Of a stretch of DNA of 64,000 bases, positions 26,245 through 34,566 are shown piece by piece. A program made the position numbers and the translations under genes. Each line of letters begins with the position of its first letter. The stretch's first letter is position 1. The stretch is from Tessaracoccus flavescens (GTDB lineage: Bacteria > Actinomycetota > Actinomycetes > Propionibacteriales > Propionibacteriaceae), in the NCBI RefSeq assembly GCF_001998865.1, contig NZ_CP019607.1, positions 186,001 to 250,000 on the forward strand. Reading direction: 5' to 3'. The notes beneath the pieces are model-generated. The model was not told the DNA's origin, searched no databases, and saw only the letters and a list, made by a program, of their open reading frames with translations.

Positions 26245-27360
26245 ATGGCGAAGACACGAGAGCAAGCGCAAGCCGCAAGAGAGGCCAAACTCGATGAGCT
26301 GCACGAGAGCCTGACCGGCGCGGTCGAAGAACTGGTGTCCGGGCCGGATTGGGCGCGCGCGTTGGCGTTCGCGGCCCGGTTCCGATCGAGGAGCTTCAAC
26401 AACACCCTGCTGATCTGGGTCGCCCACGCGGAAGCATACGAGCAGGGCCGGGTGCCGGAGCCGTTCCCCTCGTACGTGGCCGGCTACAAGCAGTGGCAGG
26501 CCCTCGGACGGCAGGTGGAGAAGGGCCAGCCCGGCTACCAGATTCTCGCGCCGATGACGGGCAGGTTCGCCTCGGCTACACCGCAGGATGCGGAGTCTTG
26601 GCGCCGGCTCAGTAAGGGTGAGAAGCCGCGTGCCGGTGAGGTGGTGCGTTCCAAGATGGTCGGCGTCCGACCGGCGTATGTGTGGGATGCGAGCCAGACC
26701 GCCGGTGACCCGATCCCCGAACCCCCGGCACCGCGGCTGCTGGAAGGCGAAGCGCCCGCCGGGTTGTGGGGCGGTCTGGCGGCGCAGGTCGAGGCGGCCG
26801 GGTTCGCGGTGCTGCGGGTACCGCACGAGGGCATGATCCACGGCGCGAACGGGATGACCGACTACACCGCGAACACCGTGGCGGTGCGGGAGAACATGGA
26901 CCCCGCCGCGCAGGTCAAGACCCTCGCCCACGAACTCGGCCACGTCCTCCTCCACGGCCCCGACGCCGAGGATGCCCGTCAGCATCGCGGCATCGGCGAG
27001 GTCGAAGCCGAGTCCGTGGCGTTGATGGTCGGTGCCGCCCACGGAATGGACACCTCCGGGTACACGATCCCGTACGTCTCCACCTGGGCCGCCCGCGTCG
27101 ACGGGAAAGAGCCGGTGGAAGTGGTCAAGGCCACCGGGGAACGGGTCCGCAAGACCGCCCTGGCGATCCTGGACCAGCTCGACACCGCGCAGGTCAGTGA
27201 CGGCACTCCACCGAGTCAGGACCGGGACGCGACCCACCGCGAGACACCCGCGCACGTACGCCCGGCACCGGAGCCGGCGCCGTCGCGGCAGGTGGCGTCG
27301 CTGCCCGAACCAGGTGCACGCCCCGTCCCGGTACCGGCGGTCGAGGGGCGGGGGTTGTGA
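26245..27360 (+). CDS. ArdC-like antirestriction protein (ssDNA-binding plus metallopeptidase-like domain)
   Basis: A 371-residue protein. The N-terminal half is an ArdC-type ssDNA-binding domain (RSFNNTLLIWVAHAEAYEQ, VAGYKQWQALGRQVEKGQPG). The C-terminal half has TLAHELGHVLLHGP, the HExxH zinc motif of IrrE-type peptidases, plus a downstream Glu in EVEAESVALMV. A low-complexity Pro/Arg tail ends it. ATG 26245 follows GGGAGGA. In conjugative elements such proteins protect the entering single strand from host restriction. The stop overlaps the prim-pol start by four bases. Confidence 0.9.
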   Translation: MAKTREQAQAAREAKLDELHESLTGAVEELVSGPDWARALAFAARFRSRSFNNTLLIWVAHAEAYEQGRVPEPFPSYVAGYKQWQALGRQVEKGQPGYQILAPMTGRFASATPQDAESWRRLSKGEKPRAGEVVRSKMVGVRPAYVWDASQTAGDPIPEPPAPRLLEGEAPAGLWGGLAAQVEAAGFAVLRVPHEGMIHGANGMTDYTANTVAVRENMDPAAQVKTLAHELGHVLLHGPDAEDARQHRGIGEVEAESVALMVGAAHGMDTSGYTIPYVSTWAARVDGKEPVEVVKATGERVRKTALAILDQLDTAQVSDGTPPSQDRDATHRETPAHVRPAPEPAPSRQVASLPEPGARPVPVPAVEGRGL

Positions 27361-28313
27361 TGGCCGAGCACGGCGCGGTCTCCTCAGTGCTGCTGCGGAT
27401 GAGCGTAGCGTGGCCGTTGTCGGCGGCCGCGCGGGAGTTCGCCCGCGCCGGGGTGCCGGTCTTCCCCTGTGTGGCGTATGGGAAGCGGCCGGCCACCGGA
27501 CACGGGTTCCACGACGCCACCACGGACCTGGATCAGGTGCAGGCGTGGTGGCGGCAGTCACCGGGGGCGAACATCGGTGTCCCGACCGGCGCCGACTCCG
27601 AGGTCGTCGTGGTGGATGTGGATGTGCACGGCCCCGTCGATGGGCGCGCCAGTTTCGACCGCGCCGCCCGTGCCGGGCTGGTGGACGGGTGGGAGCTGCT
27701 GGTCCGCACGCCCACCGGCGGGCTGCACGCCTCCTACCCGGCGACACCCGGGACGGAGCAGCGGTCGTGGCAGGCCGGGCGGGCCGGGATCGACTTCCGC
27801 GGCGACGGCGGCTACATTATCGTCCCGCCCTCCCTACGCTCCATTGAGGGCAGGACGGTCGGGTACGGGGTCGAGACGATTAACACCGGTCCGACTGGCC
27901 TGCTGGACTCCGACGCGCTGCGGGACTTCCTCGATCCCCGTCCCGTGTCTCGGCCACGGCCCGAGACCTGGCAGCCGGTGGGCCGGGAGGATGCGCAGCG
28001 GTTGGCGGCGTGGCTGGACCGGCAGGACACCGACCGCAACCTGAAGCTGTTCTGGGCCTCCTGCCGTCTCGCTAAGGGCGGCGTCCCGCTCACCGATGCC
28101 CTCGACGCCGTGCTGACAGCGGCGAAGTCGGACTTCGGGCCGCGGGAGATCACCGCCACGGTCCGGTCCGCCTACCGCACCGTCCGCGGCGAACCGCTCC
28201 GACGCGGCCCATCGTCGTCGCCGGTGCGGGGTGAGTCGCCGCAGATCGCGGACGGCTGGTTCAGCCGCGACGCCAGCACCACACCGGAGACCTCGAGGGT
28301 GCGAGGGCTGTGA
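27357..28313 (+). CDS. Bifunctional DNA primase/polymerase (prim-pol) domain protein
   Basis: A 318-residue archaeo-eukaryotic-type prim-pol protein. Landmarks: AAREFARAGVPVFPC, the metal-binding VVVDVDVHG (DxD), LLVRTPTGGLHASY, and GIDFRGDGGYIIVPPS. No helicase domain follows, unlike phage primases. It would prime the complementary strand of the ICE after transfer or during replication. It overlaps both neighbours by four bases, within a tight operon from ArdC to ParB. Confidence 0.9.
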   Translation: MMAEHGAVSSVLLRMSVAWPLSAAAREFARAGVPVFPCVAYGKRPATGHGFHDATTDLDQVQAWWRQSPGANIGVPTGADSEVVVVDVDVHGPVDGRASFDRAARAGLVDGWELLVRTPTGGLHASYPATPGTEQRSWQAGRAGIDFRGDGGYIIVPPSLRSIEGRTVGYGVETINTGPTGLLDSDALRDFLDPRPVSRPRPETWQPVGREDAQRLAAWLDRQDTDRNLKLFWASCRLAKGGVPLTDALDAVLTAAKSDFGPREITATVRSAYRTVRGEPLRRGPSSSPVRGESPQIADGWFSRDASTTPETSRVRGL

Positions 28314-29065
28314 TGACCACCCCGATCACGAGCAGCACGGTCGCGAGTAGGACGGCGGGGCACCGGTGGGCGGTGGTGACGGCGGTGTCGGGGACGGTGT
28401 TCATCGCCGCCGGCGCGTTCTGGCTCAGTTTCACGGCCCTGGCGGACCTGGCGGCCCGGTCGGGTGTGGGATCGGGACAGGCATGGGCGTGGCCGCTGAT
28501 CGTGGACGGCATCATCGTTGTCGCCACCGTCGCCGTCGTCGCCCTCGCAGGTCAACGGTCGGCGTGGTATCCGTGGGTGCTGCTGATCGGCGGCGCCGCG
28601 GTGTCGGTGACCGCCAACGCGATCCACGCCGTGGTCGCCGCCGAGGCCGACGTGCCCGGCGTGCTCGCCGCCGCGGTGGCGGCGGTGCCGCCGGTGGTGC
28701 TGCTGGCGATCACCCACCTGACCGTCATCCTCACCCGCCCCGCACCCGACACCGCCAGCGCCGATGACCTTGCCGGTCTCGCGGCGCCCGAACCCGCGGT
28801 CCTCGACGCGCCGACGCAGCCACGCCGTGTGGAGCTGACCGTGCCACCCCGCCCAGATGACCCGGCGCCCGGAATGCAGGCGCTCACAAGTGACACGCCA
28901 ACCACCGCGACGGAGCGAAGGAGCCGGGCGGCCGAGCTGCGGCGTCGGGGCTGGTCGAACAAGCGCATCGCCCGCGAACTCGGGGTGCACCCCTCCACAG
29001 TCGGGCGCTGGTTCGCCGGTGCGCACCTTCCAGACAGCAACGAAGGTGAGGAGGCGACCCGATGA
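28310..29065 (+). CDS. DUF2637 membrane protein with C-terminal HTH
   Basis: A 251-residue protein. Residues 20-145 contain four transmembrane helices (FIAAGAFWLSFTALADLA, WPLIVDGIIVVATVAVVAL and two more), the DUF2637 layout found in actinobacterial plasmids and ICEs. After a linker, RSRAAELRRRGWSNKRIARE and LGVHPSTVGRWF form a helix-turn-helix. It may connect membrane or mating state to DNA or transcription; function is not established. Confidence 0.85.
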   Translation: MMTTPITSSTVASRTAGHRWAVVTAVSGTVFIAAGAFWLSFTALADLAARSGVGSGQAWAWPLIVDGIIVVATVAVVALAGQRSAWYPWVLLIGGAAVSVTANAIHAVVAAEADVPGVLAAAVAAVPPVVLLAITHLTVILTRPAPDTASADDLAGLAAPEPAVLDAPTQPRRVELTVPPRPDDPAPGMQALTSDTPTTATERRSRAAELRRRGWSNKRIARELGVHPSTVGRWFAGAHLPDSNEGEEATR

Positions 29066-29469
29066 ACGGGAACCCACACGAACAGCACGAGCAGCACCAG
29101 CGGCGACGGTCGACCCCCGAGCCAGTGGACGAGCGGTCGGAACCGGTCGAGAGGACGGGCACGCCGGATGCGGTGGAAGCTGCGACGGTGACATGCGACG
29201 ACCAGGACAACGCGCTCGCGCGTCAGAGGCGGGCGCGGGGTGTGGAGTGGGTGCGTCCCACGGACCTGATCGCCCGGCATGGGGCGACGCTGTCGGGGCG
29301 GGGTATCGACTTCGAGGCCGAGTTGGCCCGCCGCGCCCGCGCCCCGATCGCGAACCGGGTGCACGACCTGACCGACCGGGCGCGACGGTTGCCGCCGTTG
29401 TCCGCCTTTGGTCGCAGCGCCACCAGCCCCACGGGTCCGGTGCGCTCTGGTGTCGGGATGAACAGGTGA
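29062..29469 (+). CDS. Hypothetical ICE protein
   Basis: A 135-residue protein. The first 55 residues are acidic and polar without predicted fold. The conserved-looking core is RARGVEWVRPTDLIARHGAT, then DFEAELARRARAPI. No family is recognised. The start overlaps the DUF2637 stop by four bases, and the next gene begins 6 nt after its stop, so it belongs to the same operon. Confidence 0.65.
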   Translation: MNGNPHEQHEQHQRRRSTPEPVDERSEPVERTGTPDAVEAATVTCDDQDNALARQRRARGVEWVRPTDLIARHGATLSGRGIDFEAELARRARAPIANRVHDLTDRARRLPPLSAFGRSATSPTGPVRSGVGMNR

Positions 29470-29475
29470 CCGGCC

Positions 29476-30102
29476 ATGTCCACGACGACACACCACGACC
29501 ACGACGAGGCCGGCGAGGACTTCACGACCGGTGAGGGCCTGCGTGCCCTGCTGAACCGGCTGCACGAGGCGGGCGAGGGGACATGGGCGTCCGACCCCCT
29601 GGCGCGGGAGCTGATGGCCTACGCGGCGGAGAAGTACACGCCGTTGGCGCGCAAGCACGGCCTCGATCCGTGGGAGGCAGCGTCGGCGGCGTTCGATGCG
29701 ATGCAGTACGCCTCCACCCGGCGCGCGGACGATCCGTGGGCGATGGTCACCCACGGGGTGCGGATCACCTGCATCTTCGAGGAACGCGCCCAAGGGCTGC
29801 TCTGCTCGGTCCACCAAGCACGCCGCCCGCACGTGTCGGCGTTCCACGACCCGGAGCGGTTCGGCGACCGCGACAACCCGCTCACCGACTACCACCCCGC
29901 CTTCCACATCCACGACCCCTATCCGGGCGGCACCGACCCGGAGTCCGCCGCAAACGGCGACAGCTCCGGCAGCGGTTCGGGGTCGGATCGGGCGTGCATG
30001 TCCGCGGGCTCGGCGAGCGAGGATGCCATCGGCCTGTTGTGCTTGCTGGGCTGGGCACCGGAGACCGCGCGGGCGTCGGGGAGCACGTGTGCGGGGCGCT
30101 GA
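29476..30102 (+). CDS. Hypothetical ICE protein, helical
   Basis: A 208-residue protein. Residues 17-130 are helical and well-folded looking (EGLRALLNRLHEAGEG, MAYAAEKYTPLARKHGLDPW, AASAAFDAMQ, WAMVTHGVRITCIFEER), resembling sigma-region-2 style helices at low confidence. A Ser/Gly linker and a hydrophobic end (AIGLLCLLGWAPETA) follow. Function unknown. Its stop overlaps the next start (ATGA). Confidence 0.65.
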   Translation: MSTTTHHDHDEAGEDFTTGEGLRALLNRLHEAGEGTWASDPLARELMAYAAEKYTPLARKHGLDPWEAASAAFDAMQYASTRRADDPWAMVTHGVRITCIFEERAQGLLCSVHQARRPHVSAFHDPERFGDRDNPLTDYHPAFHIHDPYPGGTDPESAANGDSSGSGSGSDRACMSAGSASEDAIGLLCLLGWAPETARASGSTCAGR

Positions 30103-30401
30103 TGCGGGCTGGCACCCGGCAGAGCGCCTATGAGGGGCTGCGGCGGGACCGGCATGCCCGCGTCCTGCTGGACCTGCCCGGCCGATCCTGGACGGTGCTG
30201 CTGCGGTCGCTGCTCGGCAACCCCCACCCCGCCTACGCCGCCACGAACGCGGGCAAGGGGGTGCTGTTGCGGCTGCTGATCGGCGAGACGCTGCCGGTGC
30301 TGCTGCGCGACGACGACCTGGTGCTGGCCCTGTCCCTGGCCGCCCCAGCCCATCGCGACCGGAACCGCGACCGAGATCGTGGCGGGGGTGATGGGGTGTG
30401 A
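30102..30401 (+). CDS. Small hypothetical ICE protein
   Basis: A 99-residue basic protein: YEGLRRDRHARVLLDLPGRS, LGNPHPAYAATNAGKGVLLR, and an Arg/Asp-repeat tail. ATG 30102 overlaps the previous stop, and GTG of the parB-like gene overlaps its own stop, so it is well placed as a true gene although I know no family. Its positive charge would fit nucleic-acid binding. Confidence 0.6.
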   Translation: MRAGTRQSAYEGLRRDRHARVLLDLPGRSWTVLLRSLLGNPHPAYAATNAGKGVLLRLLIGETLPVLLRDDDLVLALSLAAPAHRDRNRDRDRGGGDGV

Positions 30402-31432
30402 GTGAGGTGCAGGCCGGCGGGGTGCAGCTCGACCGGGTGGTGGACTCCATCATCGTCGGGACACGGCACCGTGCCGACCTGGGCGACATCGACGCCCTGG
30501 CCGCCTCCATCGAACGCGAGGGCCTGCTGCAACCGCTGACGGTCACCATCGACGGAGTGCTGGTGTGCGGGGCACGGCGACTGGCGGCGATCAAGCAGCT
30601 CCGCTGGCGCACCGTCAACGTGTGGGTGAGAAGCGGCTTGTCGGATCGTCTCGGGCAGTTGCTGGGCGAGCAGGACGACAACGCTCTGCACAAGCCGCTG
30701 ACCCAGCTCGAAGCCGCCGCCCTGTACCGGGAGCTGAAACAGGAGATGGCCGAAGACGCCGCCCGGAGGCAGGCCGCGACGCGGTTCACCAGCGACCATC
30801 AGCCCGGAAGCGACGGTGGTGGACAATGTCCACCACCGTCAACCGGGTCAGACAAGCAGTTCGGTAAGACCCGCGAGCAGGCCGCCGCCATGATCGGCGG
30901 CGGCGCCTCCTACAAGACCTTCGAGCGGATCGGCTACCTCGAACGCATCGCCGCCGACCTCGCCCAACCCGAACCCCTGCGCGCGCAAGCTGCCGCGGGA
31001 TTGGAGCAGATCGAGGCAGGCGCCCCGGTGCATCCCATCTTCCAGGCCGTCCGCGACGCCGCGACCATCGCGCAGGATGTACGGGAGGTCGACCTGCACC
31101 AGATGGCCGACGAGGCCGTCGCCCGCGCCACCGCCGCCAAGAAGCAGAAAGGCAAGACGCCGGCTCCCCGTCCGGTGCCGCTGACCGATGTGGATGGGGA
31201 GCCGGTGCGGTATCCGGTGCGGGCCTTCATCCACACCTGGGGCGAGCTGACCCAGTGGTGGACCCACTACGACCCAGACCAGCTCGCCGCCGAACTGAGC
31301 GACGAGCAGATCGAGTCCTTCCTGGACACCGCCGTGGGCACGAGCCGGTTCGCCGAGGAATTGCGCGCCGCCCGCGACCGCGAACCGGCCAACGACGCCC
31401 CATCGGCCCGAGGGCACCTGCGCGCCCTCTGA
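30398..31432 (+). CDS. ParB/Spo0J N-terminal domain protein
   Basis: A 344-residue protein. The ParB nuclease-like domain occupies residues 8-75 (VDSIIVGTRHRADLGDIDAL, SIEREGLLQPLTVTIDG, VCGARRLAAIKQL with the GxRR CTP-binding motif). A helical centre (LTQLEAAALYRELKQEM, TREQAAAMIGGGASYKTFER) is HTH-like. The C-terminal 120 residues are unassigned. No ParA is encoded nearby, which is common for ICE ParB-like proteins acting as regulators or in replication. The start is GTG 30398, overlapping the previous stop. Confidence 0.88.
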   Translation: MSEVQAGGVQLDRVVDSIIVGTRHRADLGDIDALAASIEREGLLQPLTVTIDGVLVCGARRLAAIKQLRWRTVNVWVRSGLSDRLGQLLGEQDDNALHKPLTQLEAAALYRELKQEMAEDAARRQAATRFTSDHQPGSDGGGQCPPPSTGSDKQFGKTREQAAAMIGGGASYKTFERIGYLERIAADLAQPEPLRAQAAAGLEQIEAGAPVHPIFQAVRDAATIAQDVREVDLHQMADEAVARATAAKKQKGKTPAPRPVPLTDVDGEPVRYPVRAFIHTWGELTQWWTHYDPDQLAAELSDEQIESFLDTAVGTSRFAEELRAARDREPANDAPSARGHLRAL

Positions 31433-31462
31433 CTCCATCGTGCTGAGCGCGAGGAAAGGGTG

Positions 31463-31481
31463 CGCGCACCTATCGGGCATG
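31463..31481 (+). repeat. Recurrent element copy 1 (GCACCT-N7-ATG)
   Basis: GCGCGCACCTATCGGGCATG, in which the final ATG is the proposed start of the VirB8-position protein. Preceded by GGGT like other copies. Confidence 0.5.
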
Positions 31482-32192
31482 AAGACTCCTTTCGCTGCCT
31501 CTGATGCTCGTTCCCGTCGCCGGCTCATCGCCCTGCTGGCCGCTCTCGTGGCGGTCGTGGTGCTGGCCGGGGTCGGCGTCTACGGCCTCCTCACCGGACC
31601 ACCACCCACGAGCGACCGCGGCGCCGATGACGAGGGCGGTACGTCGCCGGGGCCGGTGGTCACCACTCCTGGTGAGCCGACGCCGACCGGAATCCCGTCC
31701 CTCTCAGCCCTGCCGGAGGTCGAGGCGTCGGACAACCCGGAGACCTTCGCCCGCAACGTCGCCACCGCGTTGTTCGCGTGGGACACCGCCTCGGGCTTGA
31801 TGCCCTTGGACTACAGCTCGGTGGTCCTCGCGGTGGGCGACCCTTCGGGTGCGGAGCAGGCCGGGCTCGCCTCCGATGTCGCCGCCTACCTCCCGACCAG
31901 AGATGCCTGGGTGGAGCTGCGCCAGTACGCCACCGCCCAACACCTCACCATCGACAACACGTTCGTCCCAGATGCGTGGGAGACCGCGGTCGAGCAGGCC
32001 CAGCCCGGGCAGCTCGCCGAAGGCACCGTCGCCTACACGATCGAGGGCACCCGCCACCGCACCGGAGTCTGGAACGACGAGCAGATGACCTCGGAGCATC
32101 CGGTGGCGTTCACCGTCTTCATCGTCTGCGGCCCCACGTATGACACCTGCCATCTGCTGCGGCTGTCCCAGCTCGACAACCCCCTCCGATAA
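31479..32192 (+). CDS. Membrane-anchored conjugation protein, VirB8/TcpC position
   Basis: A 237-residue protein with one N-terminal transmembrane helix (residues 13-35, LIALLAALVAVVVLAGVGVY), a Thr/Pro-rich linker to about residue 75, and an extracytoplasmic alpha/beta domain (ETFARNVATALFAWDTAS, VAYTIEGTRHRTGVWNDEQM). The layout matches VirB8/TcpC-like pore scaffolds of Gram-positive mating systems, but direct family recognition is weak. ATG 31479 is chosen because it begins right before the anchor helix; an upstream ATG at 31440 adds 13 residues. The cell-wall hydrolase gene follows 13 nt later. Confidence 0.65.
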   Translation: MKTPFAASDARSRRRLIALLAALVAVVVLAGVGVYGLLTGPPPTSDRGADDEGGTSPGPVVTTPGEPTPTGIPSLSALPEVEASDNPETFARNVATALFAWDTASGLMPLDYSSVVLAVGDPSGAEQAGLASDVAAYLPTRDAWVELRQYATAQHLTIDNTFVPDAWETAVEQAQPGQLAEGTVAYTIEGTRHRTGVWNDEQMTSEHPVAFTVFIVCGPTYDTCHLLRLSQLDNPLR

Positions 32193-32205
32193 CGGGCCGG
32201 GGTGA

Positions 32206-33873
32206 GTGGTCGTGTTGAAGAAGGTCATCGTCGCCGCACTGGTCTTGGTGTTCTTCGGACCCACCCTGGCTCTGCTGTCGCTCGGGGTGCTGATGAACCC
32301 CGCCGCAACCGCGACCGTCACCTGCACAGTCGGGAGCGGGATCACGGTCGGAGACGTCCCCGACTCCTTGACCGTGACGACGGCGAACGGTGAGACGTTG
32401 ACGCTCAATCGGCAACAGCTCACCCACGCGGCGACGATCATCGAGACCGGCTCGGCGATCGACGGGATCACCCGCGACGGCCTTCAGATCGCGTTGATGG
32501 CCGCGCTCACCGAGTCCACCCTGCGGATGCTCTCCAACACCTCCGCCTACCCCGAGTCCGCGGACTACCCGAACGACGGCGACGGCTCGGACAACGACTC
32601 CCTCGGACTGTTCCAGATGCGGCCACAGTCGGGCTGGGGCACCGTCGCGGAGCTGATGGACCCCGTCTACCAGGCGCAGGCGTTCTTCGGCGGCCCCGCC
32701 GGCCCGAACCATCCCTCGCCGCGGGGACTGTTGGACATTCCCGGCTGGGAGGAGATGGACAAGGGCGAGGCCGCCCAAGCCGTCGAAGTCAGCGCGTACC
32801 CGGACCGGTACCGGAACTACGAGCCAGTCGCCGAGACCATCCTTGCCACCCTCACCACCACAACAACGGCCAGCACGAGCAGCACGGGCGGTGAGGTTGT
32901 TCCGGTCGGGCAGCCCGGCGGACCGGAGTCGTCGCGGGTGGTGTTCCCGGTCCCGGAGGGCACCTGGGTCCTCACCTCCGAGTACGGGCCGCGGGTGCAT
33001 CCGATCACCGGAGAGGACTCCTTCCACACCGGCACCGACTTCGCCGCCCCCGACGGCACCCCGCTCCTTGCCGCAGCGGACGGGACGGTGACGGTGGCGG
33101 AGTTCTCCGGCGGCTACGGCGGTCTCATCGTCATCGAGCACATCATCGACGGCGCCACGGCCGCCACGGCGTATGCGCACATGTGGGAGCACGGCATCCA
33201 CGTCCAAGCCGGCGACACCGTGACCGCCGGGCAGCACATCGGCGACATCGGCAGCTCGGGCAACTCCACGGGTCCGCATCTGCATTTCGAGGTCCGCCTC
33301 GGCGGCACGAACGGTGAGCACACCGACCCCGCCGCCTGGCTCAACTCCCACGACGCCGCGGACCTGCCCGAACCCGACACCGGTGGCCCCGGCGGCGAGG
33401 ATTGCGACCCGGACACCGGTGCGCCTGGTGGGGCGTCGGAGCCGTTCGAGGGCGACCCGAACCGCATGGTCGACGACCCCACCACAGGCGGGCAGATCAC
33501 CGCCCGGATGCTGCACCTGTACACCCAGACCATCGCCGCGTTCCCCGACACGAGCTGGGCCTGCTACTCACCCCGCCCCGGCACCGTCTCCGAACACCCC
33601 CTCGGCCGGGCGTGCGACGGGACGTTCGGCAACGCCATCGGCTCCCACCCCACCCCGGCACAGCGTGAGCTCGGCTGGCAGGTCACCAACTGGATGAAGA
33701 CCCACGCCGAAGCCCTCGGGGTGGAGTACCTGATCTGGGACGGCCGCATCTGGTCGCTGTCCCGCGACGGCGAAGGGTGGCGTCCTTACGGCGGCGGCGG
33801 GATGCACGACCCCGGCGACGTCACCGGCGGCCACTACGACCATCTGCACGTCACCGTGTCTCAGAATCCGTGA
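32206..33873 (+). CDS. Cell-wall hydrolase of the transfer system: transglycosylase-like, M23 peptidase and C-terminal domain
   Basis: A 555-residue exported or anchored protein with an N-terminal membrane helix (VIVAALVLVFFGPTLALLS). Residues about 75-200 look like a lysozyme-type transglycosylase (ALMAALTESTLRML, SLGLFQMRPQSGWGT). Residues 250-380 are an M23 LytM peptidase with its zinc ligands (HTGTDFAAPDGTPL, GNSTGPHLHFEV). The C-terminal 130 residues (MLHLYTQTIAAFPDTSWACY, HPLGRACDGTFGNAIG, GHYDHLHVTV) resemble a DD-carboxypeptidase-like domain. Such a protein opens peptidoglycan locally for the mating channel. Start GTG 32206. Confidence 0.9.
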   Translation: MVVLKKVIVAALVLVFFGPTLALLSLGVLMNPAATATVTCTVGSGITVGDVPDSLTVTTANGETLTLNRQQLTHAATIIETGSAIDGITRDGLQIALMAALTESTLRMLSNTSAYPESADYPNDGDGSDNDSLGLFQMRPQSGWGTVAELMDPVYQAQAFFGGPAGPNHPSPRGLLDIPGWEEMDKGEAAQAVEVSAYPDRYRNYEPVAETILATLTTTTTASTSSTGGEVVPVGQPGGPESSRVVFPVPEGTWVLTSEYGPRVHPITGEDSFHTGTDFAAPDGTPLLAAADGTVTVAEFSGGYGGLIVIEHIIDGATAATAYAHMWEHGIHVQAGDTVTAGQHIGDIGSSGNSTGPHLHFEVRLGGTNGEHTDPAAWLNSHDAADLPEPDTGGPGGEDCDPDTGAPGGASEPFEGDPNRMVDDPTTGGQITARMLHLYTQTIAAFPDTSWACYSPRPGTVSEHPLGRACDGTFGNAIGSHPTPAQRELGWQVTNWMKTHAEALGVEYLIWDGRIWSLSRDGEGWRPYGGGGMHDPGDVTGGHYDHLHVTVSQNP

Positions 33874-33886
33874 TTGATTGTTCGCC

Positions 33887-33919
33887 TACATCTGATGCAC
33901 GAATCATGCATCAGATGTA
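33887..33919. repeat. Long perfect inverted repeat after the hydrolase gene
   Basis: Arms TACATCTGATGCA and TGCATCAGATGTA (13 bp each, perfect) around the loop CGAATCA. It begins 14 nt after the hydrolase stop. It is AT-rich amid GC-rich DNA and lacks a following T-run. It could be a factor-dependent terminator, an operator or a recombination site. Confidence 0.75.
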
Positions 33920-34050
33920 AGCGCCGGATCAGCCACCGCCCCGGTCACCGCGGCCGCTGAGGCGGCGCCGGCAATCCGAGCGAGGTGCCCCAGTCAGGCG
34001 GCGTTTCCGCCGGACCCGGCGGGCCGTGCCGGAGCGGCCTGGGCCGGCGG

Positions 34051-34069
34051 GTCGCACCTACCGGCATGA
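34051..34069 (+). repeat. Recurrent element copy 2 (GCACCT-N6-ATG)
   Basis: GTCGCACCTACCGGCATGA. Its ATG opens the 18-residue leader peptide before the first DUF6112 gene. Confidence 0.5.
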
Positions 34070-34122
34070 GGGCTATTCCGGCAGTTCGATCATCCGACAT
34101 TCGCGGCGGCGATGCCGCATGA
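34066..34122 (+). CDS. Putative leader peptide, 18 aa, coupled to the DUF6112 gene
   Basis: ATG 34066 to TGA 34120-34122 encodes MRAIPAVRSSDIRGGDAA. Its stop overlaps the start of the downstream gene in an ATGA junction (34119-34122), suggesting translational coupling. A second element copy (43359) begins a comparable leader. No AGGAGG-like site is seen before it, so expression is unproven. Confidence 0.4.
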   Translation: MRAIPAVRSSDIRGGDAA

Positions 34123-34385
34123 ACGTGTTTCCTGACTTCGATGGCCTCGGCGGCATCGGCGACCTGCGGGCGGTGATCGGTGCGCTGCTGACGTTCGTGC
34201 TGATCGTCGCGGTGCTGATGCTGATCGTCTCCGCGATCGTGTGGGCCATCGCTGCCGCGAACGGCAACCACGTCATGGCCGGCAAGGGGCGCACCGGGGT
34301 GCTGGTCGCTCTCGGCGCCGCCGTGCTGGCCGGCGGCGGAGTGGCATGGATGAACTGGCTGATCGCCCTCGGCGACCAACTCTGA
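34119..34385 (+). CDS. DUF6112 small membrane protein 1 (pilin/VirB2-like candidate)
   Basis: An 88-residue protein with two transmembrane helices (ALLTFVLIVAVLMLIVSAIV and VLVALGAAVLAGGGVAWM) separated by a polar basic loop (ANGNHVMAGKGRTG), and FPDFDGLGGIGDLRAVIG at the front. This matches the DUF6112 family of actinobacterial conjugative elements. The size and topology equal those of VirB2 pilins. It is followed by a second, related gene. Confidence 0.82.
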   Translation: MNVFPDFDGLGGIGDLRAVIGALLTFVLIVAVLMLIVSAIVWAIAAANGNHVMAGKGRTGVLVALGAAVLAGGGVAWMNWLIALGDQL

Positions 34386-34494
34386 CGCCCGCCCTGCGCA
34401 ACCATCGCCACCGATGCCGTCTCACCCTGCCCCGGGGGGCGGCATCCGTCTGTCGCGGGCCTCTCGGCGGGCGGGCGCGGTGCGTGGACGTGTG

Positions 34495-34512
34495 CGCGCA
34501 CCTGATGCGTGA
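34495..34512 (+). repeat. Recurrent element copy 3 (GCACCT-N5-GTG)
   Basis: GCGCGCACCTGATGCGTGA, 58 nt before the second DUF6112 gene. Here the GTG and nearby ATG frames do not stop at the gene start, unlike copies 2 and 5. The core is inside the palindrome GTGCGCGCAC. Confidence 0.5.
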
Positions 34513-34566
34513 ACCCCGTCCGTGTTCCCCGCCCCTTGGCGGGTCCGCATCCGTCAGGAGCCCATC

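Noticed and set aside
26090..26278. Leftward 62-residue frame ending in YGGEPGECPPDY before the ArdC-like gene
   Set aside because: The tail looks coding but there is no convincing start, and it lies in the promoter and 5' part of the rightward gene.
32843..33551. Many long overlapping frames opposite or out of phase with the transfer and haem genes
   Set aside because: They are Arg/Pro/Gly-rich shadows of high-GC coding sequence with no family motifs.
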